Source: Streptomyces roseochromogenus subsp. oscitans DS 12.976 (lineage in GTDB: Bacteria; Actinomycetota; Actinomycetes; Streptomycetales; Streptomycetaceae). From it: a stretch of 64,000 nt of DNA. Shown here in pieces: positions 61,679 to 64,000 of the stretch. Below the pieces are notes generated by a model that made no database searches, was not told where the DNA came from, and saw only the letters and a program-made list of their open reading frames with translations. The position numbers and the translations under genes were made by a program. The stretch covers positions 3,873,479-3,937,478 of the forward strand of contig NZ_CM002285.1 of assembly GCF_000497445.1 (NCBI RefSeq), written 5' to 3'. Position 1 is the first letter of the stretch. The number at the start of each line of letters is the position of its first letter.

Positions 61679-63302
61679 GGATCTCCTTGAACGCGCTGGA
61701 CAGGGACGAGTCAGGGGCGGCGGCGTCGACCATGTGGCCGCCGGTCAGGGCGGCGACCGCACGGAGTTCGGCCGCGTCGGCCTCGCCGAAGTGGACGGGG
61801 TACGTGTGCACGGCGCGGACGTCGGCCGGGCGGGCCCGGTAGCGGCTGACGAAGGAGGCGCGGTCGATGCCCGCGTTGTTCTCGCCGTCGGTCATCAGCA
61901 CGAGGGACACCGTGCGCCCCGGGTCCGCGCGCAGGGTCTGCTCGGCATCGCCGTAGCCGTGGTCCAGGGCGGTCCAGACGGCCGTCGAGTCGTCGTAGCC
62001 ACCGTGGGCGACGAAGTCCGTGAGGGCGGCGAGGTCGGCCGGGCGGTGCACGGTGACCGTGTGTTCGGCCAGCGGGCGGCCGCCGAAGCGGACGACGGTG
62101 AGCCGCTCGCCCTGGTAGAAGCGGACGAACTTGGCCGTGGCGGAGGAGTCCGCGCCGCTGAGCGAGGCGAACGCGGCGCGCAGCGCGGTCGTACGGGCGC
62201 CGCGCATCGAGGTGGAGAAGTCGAGCAGGAAGATCACCTGGTCGGCGACGCGCCGCCGGGGGTCGCCGTAGTCGGCGAGGAGCCGGTCGAGGACGGCCGG
62301 GTCGTCCGGGAAGTACAGCGCGTTGTCCAGCGGGGCGGCGAGCCGGGGGTCGCGGGGGACGGCGGTGCTGACCGGGCGGCGCAGGGTCCGGCGCATGATG
62401 TCCCGCTGGTGGCCGGTCCCGGTGAGCCAGGCCACCACGCGGTCGTAGGCGGCGCGACGGGCCGGGTCGAGGAGCAGCAGCGGGTAGTCGGACAGGACCA
62501 TGCCGTCGGCGGGGTGGACGATCTCCAGGGGCTGCTTCAGCCGGCCGGAGGCGTTCAGGGTGAGCAGTTCGGACTCGTAGGTGATCAGGGCGTTGGTACG
62601 GCCCGGCCGGGCGGCGAAGGCGTCCAGCAGGGCGTGGGAGCTCTCGGCGGTGAGGGTCTGCCCGGAGCGGAAGCCGCGCAGCCGGTCGCAGCTGACGTCC
62701 GTGGGGCGCAGCGCGCTGCCGGTGCCGGCGGCGGCGGTGGCGACACCGACCAGTGCGGCCAGGCCGCTGTTGCTGTGCCGGGGGTCGGCCATGCCGAAGC
62801 GCACGGTGCCGGTGGCGGCCGCGTCGGCGATGTCCGCCCAGGAGAGACGGCCGCCGGGGGCCTTGTCGCGCAGTTGCCGGGCCACGTCCTGGGTGAGGCC
62901 GACGACGACCGGGGAGCGCATGATCGAGGTGCTCTGCGCGATGGCGGCCGGGTGGGTCCCGGCGGCGGCCTTCTTGGCCTTCAGCCGGAAGTAGCGGTCG
63001 GAGGAGAGCCAGGCCAGGTCGTAGGAGCGGCGGCCGGTGAGCAGGGTGTCGCCGGCGTCGTTGGTCGGCTCGTAGTCCATGTCCAGGCGGACCCCGGTGT
63101 CCTTCGCGAGCTGGTCCAACAGCGGCTTCATGTCGGCGAGTTCGTCGCTGGCCAGGACGTGCAGGGAGGTGTCCGGACCGCCGCCGCCACCGGAGCAGGA
63201 GACCAGCGCGGCGAGCAGGGCCAGGCACAGGGCCAAGGCCAGGGGGAGGGGGAGGAGAGCGCGGGCCGTCGGGGTGCGTCGCCGTCGGTCGCGGGCCGTC
63301 AT
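61665..63302 (-). CDS. Lipoprotein with solute-binding-like and VWA domains
   Basis: A 545-residue protein. ATG at 63302 overlaps the upstream stop by four bases. Signal peptide with lipobox LVSC (ALVSCSGG). Residues about 35-330 resemble an extracellular solute-binding domain (HVLASDELADMKPLLDQLAK, SADIADAAA-like WADIADAAATG). A VWA domain follows with the MIDAS motif DFSTS (LLDFSTSMRG) and MTDGENN. It would be a metal-dependent adhesion or binding protein on the cell surface. A partner with similar binding-like domain lies upstream. Confidence 0.85.
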   Translation of the reverse strand: MTARDRRRRTPTARALLPLPLALALCLALLAALVSCSGGGGGPDTSLHVLASDELADMKPLLDQLAKDTGVRLDMDYEPTNDAGDTLLTGRRSYDLAWLSSDRYFRLKAKKAAAGTHPAAIAQSTSIMRSPVVVGLTQDVARQLRDKAPGGRLSWADIADAAATGTVRFGMADPRHSNSGLAALVGVATAAAGTGSALRPTDVSCDRLRGFRSGQTLTAESSHALLDAFAARPGRTNALITYESELLTLNASGRLKQPLEIVHPADGMVLSDYPLLLLDPARRAAYDRVVAWLTGTGHQRDIMRRTLRRPVSTAVPRDPRLAAPLDNALYFPDDPAVLDRLLADYGDPRRRVADQVIFLLDFSTSMRGARTTALRAAFASLSGADSSATAKFVRFYQGERLTVVRFGGRPLAEHTVTVHRPADLAALTDFVAHGGYDDSTAVWTALDHGYGDAEQTLRADPGRTVSLVLMTDGENNAGIDRASFVSRYRARPADVRAVHTYPVHFGEADAAELRAVAALTGGHMVDAAAPDSSLSSAFKEIRGCS

Positions 63303-64000
63303 GGCGCGTCCCCGTCGGCTGCCGACTGGGTCACCGGGGCGCAGTCGCCAACGCTCTCGATCATCCGCTCCAGCAGGTCGAGCCGGGGCAGTACCGCCTT
63401 GGTGTCGTCGGCCGACAGGACCGGCACCTGGATGTGCCGCTCGCGCAGGAACCGGGTCAGCGCGTCGCTGGTGGCCTCGTCGCCCTGGGCGTCCCGGACC
63501 CGGAAGCCCAGCTCCATCGCCCGCTTCTGCAGGGCCGGATCCGTCGTGCTCAGGGCGCCGAGCCGGTCGCCGGCCGGGGTCAGCGCGATGAGCTGGGGCT
63601 CGGTGACGAACCGCGCCGACGGGTAGAGCAGCACCCGTTCGCTGTCGATGTGCCCGGTGTCGTCCTGGGCGGCGATCTGGTGGGCCAGGAACTGGTGCTC
63701 GTAGATCACCGCGATGGGGGCGATGCTCTTGCCCTCGGCGGAGACGTACGTCTCGTTCTTCTCCGAGGACGGCATGCCCTGGTCGTTGAGGAGGAGCCGG
63801 ATCTGTTCGGCGAAGCGGGTCGCCTCGGCCGGGCTCTGCGGGATGTTGTCGTGGTTCCACACGTAGGAGACGAGGCCCAGATACGTTCCGGCGGAGTTGG
63901 CGTCGCAGATGTCGGCGGTCTGGGCGAGCACCTTGTTGCCGTTGTGGATGCCGTGCCGGGAGATCTTCAGCGCGTCCCAGCGGACGCCGTCGGCGGTCGC
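63299..64000 (-). CDS. C-terminal part of a solute-binding-like protein (runs off window)
   Basis: The frame is open to the right edge and ends with a TGA overlapping the VWA lipoprotein start, so about 233 C-terminal residues are visible. Patterns ISRHGIHNGNKVLAQTADIC, LVSYVWNHDNIPQSPAEATR and YEHQFLAHQIAAQDDTGHID give a mixed alpha/beta domain resembling the solute-binding-like part of its partner. The N-terminus is missing, so export signals cannot be judged. Confidence 0.7.
   Translation of the reverse strand, partial: ATADGVRWDALKISRHGIHNGNKVLAQTADICDANSAGTYLGLVSYVWNHDNIPQSPAEATRFAEQIRLLLNDQGMPSSEKNETYVSAEGKSIAPIAVIYEHQFLAHQIAAQDDTGHIDSERVLLYPSARFVTEPQLIALTPAGDRLGALSTTDPALQKRAMELGFRVRDAQGDEATSDALTRFLRERHIQVPVLSADDTKAVLPRLDLLERMIESVGDCAPVTQSAADGDAP

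Overview
The window looks like a Streptomyces chromosome: very high GC, third-position GC bias, many GTG starts and 4-base ATGA/GTGA overlaps, a Tad-type pilus locus with LysM protein, a futalosine-pathway menaquinone cluster, and two copies of a GC-rich intergenic motif I know as common in streptomycetes. From memory, the right part resembles S. coelicolor SCO4490 to SCO4508, but I could not check this.

Layout. 1-8.4 kb (minus): a LysM protein entering from the left, then a complete Tad/Flp pilus operon (SAF/CpaB-like, TadZ-like, CpaF ATPase, TadB, TadC, pilin-like, two TadE-like, TadG-like). 8.9-24.7 kb: accessory region. It starts with a lipoprotein + secreted-protein cassette (copy 1), then a WXG-headed RHS polymorphic toxin with helper and CDI-type immunity gene, two gene relics, a proline-rich membrane protein, a four-gene WXG/type VII effector-like locus, an eroded IS3 element, and cassette copy 2 on the minus strand. 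24.8-33.3 kb: WXG100-like protein, EccC-like FtsK/SpoIIIE ATPase, Ser/Thr kinase, mqnA, cold-shock protein. 33.4-42.2 kb: XRE-cupin regulator with azlCD, a tandem-repeat gap, MocR regulator diverging from a DoxX/PPOX/cupin operon whose PPOX gene is frameshifted, a methyltransferase, a small secreted protein and a LysR regulator. 42.4-50.1 kb: a decayed patch (TetR and MFS pieces), cassette copy 3 as pseudogenes, and a second RHS toxin with helper and candidate immunity gene, inverted relative to the first. 50.2-54.9 kb: acyl-CoA ligase, MaoC-like protein, TetR, DUF4229, GNAT. 55-60.4 kb: mqnE, AsnC/Lrp, UbiX-, UbiA- and UbiD-like menaquinone genes with an Uma2 gene wedged in. 60.5-64 kb: small membrane proteins and a VWA/solute-binding lipoprotein pair.

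How parts may work together. Tad genes would build a type IVc pilus, with secreted proteins beside it. RHS proteins carry an ESX-like WXG head instead of a VgrG/PAAR-type one, so export through a type VII-like machine is the simplest model; the window holds an EccC-like motor and a WXG100-like protein but no other Ecc component. MqnA and MqnE act in futalosine menaquinone synthesis, with UbiX/UbiA/UbiD homologues for late prenylation and decarboxylation.

The most unusual feature is the combination of (a) the lipoprotein + secreted-protein cassette, present as two intact copies, one double pseudogene and two short relics, and (b) two WXG-RHS toxin modules facing each other as inverted repeats of about 2.1 kb around a segment of about 35 kb.
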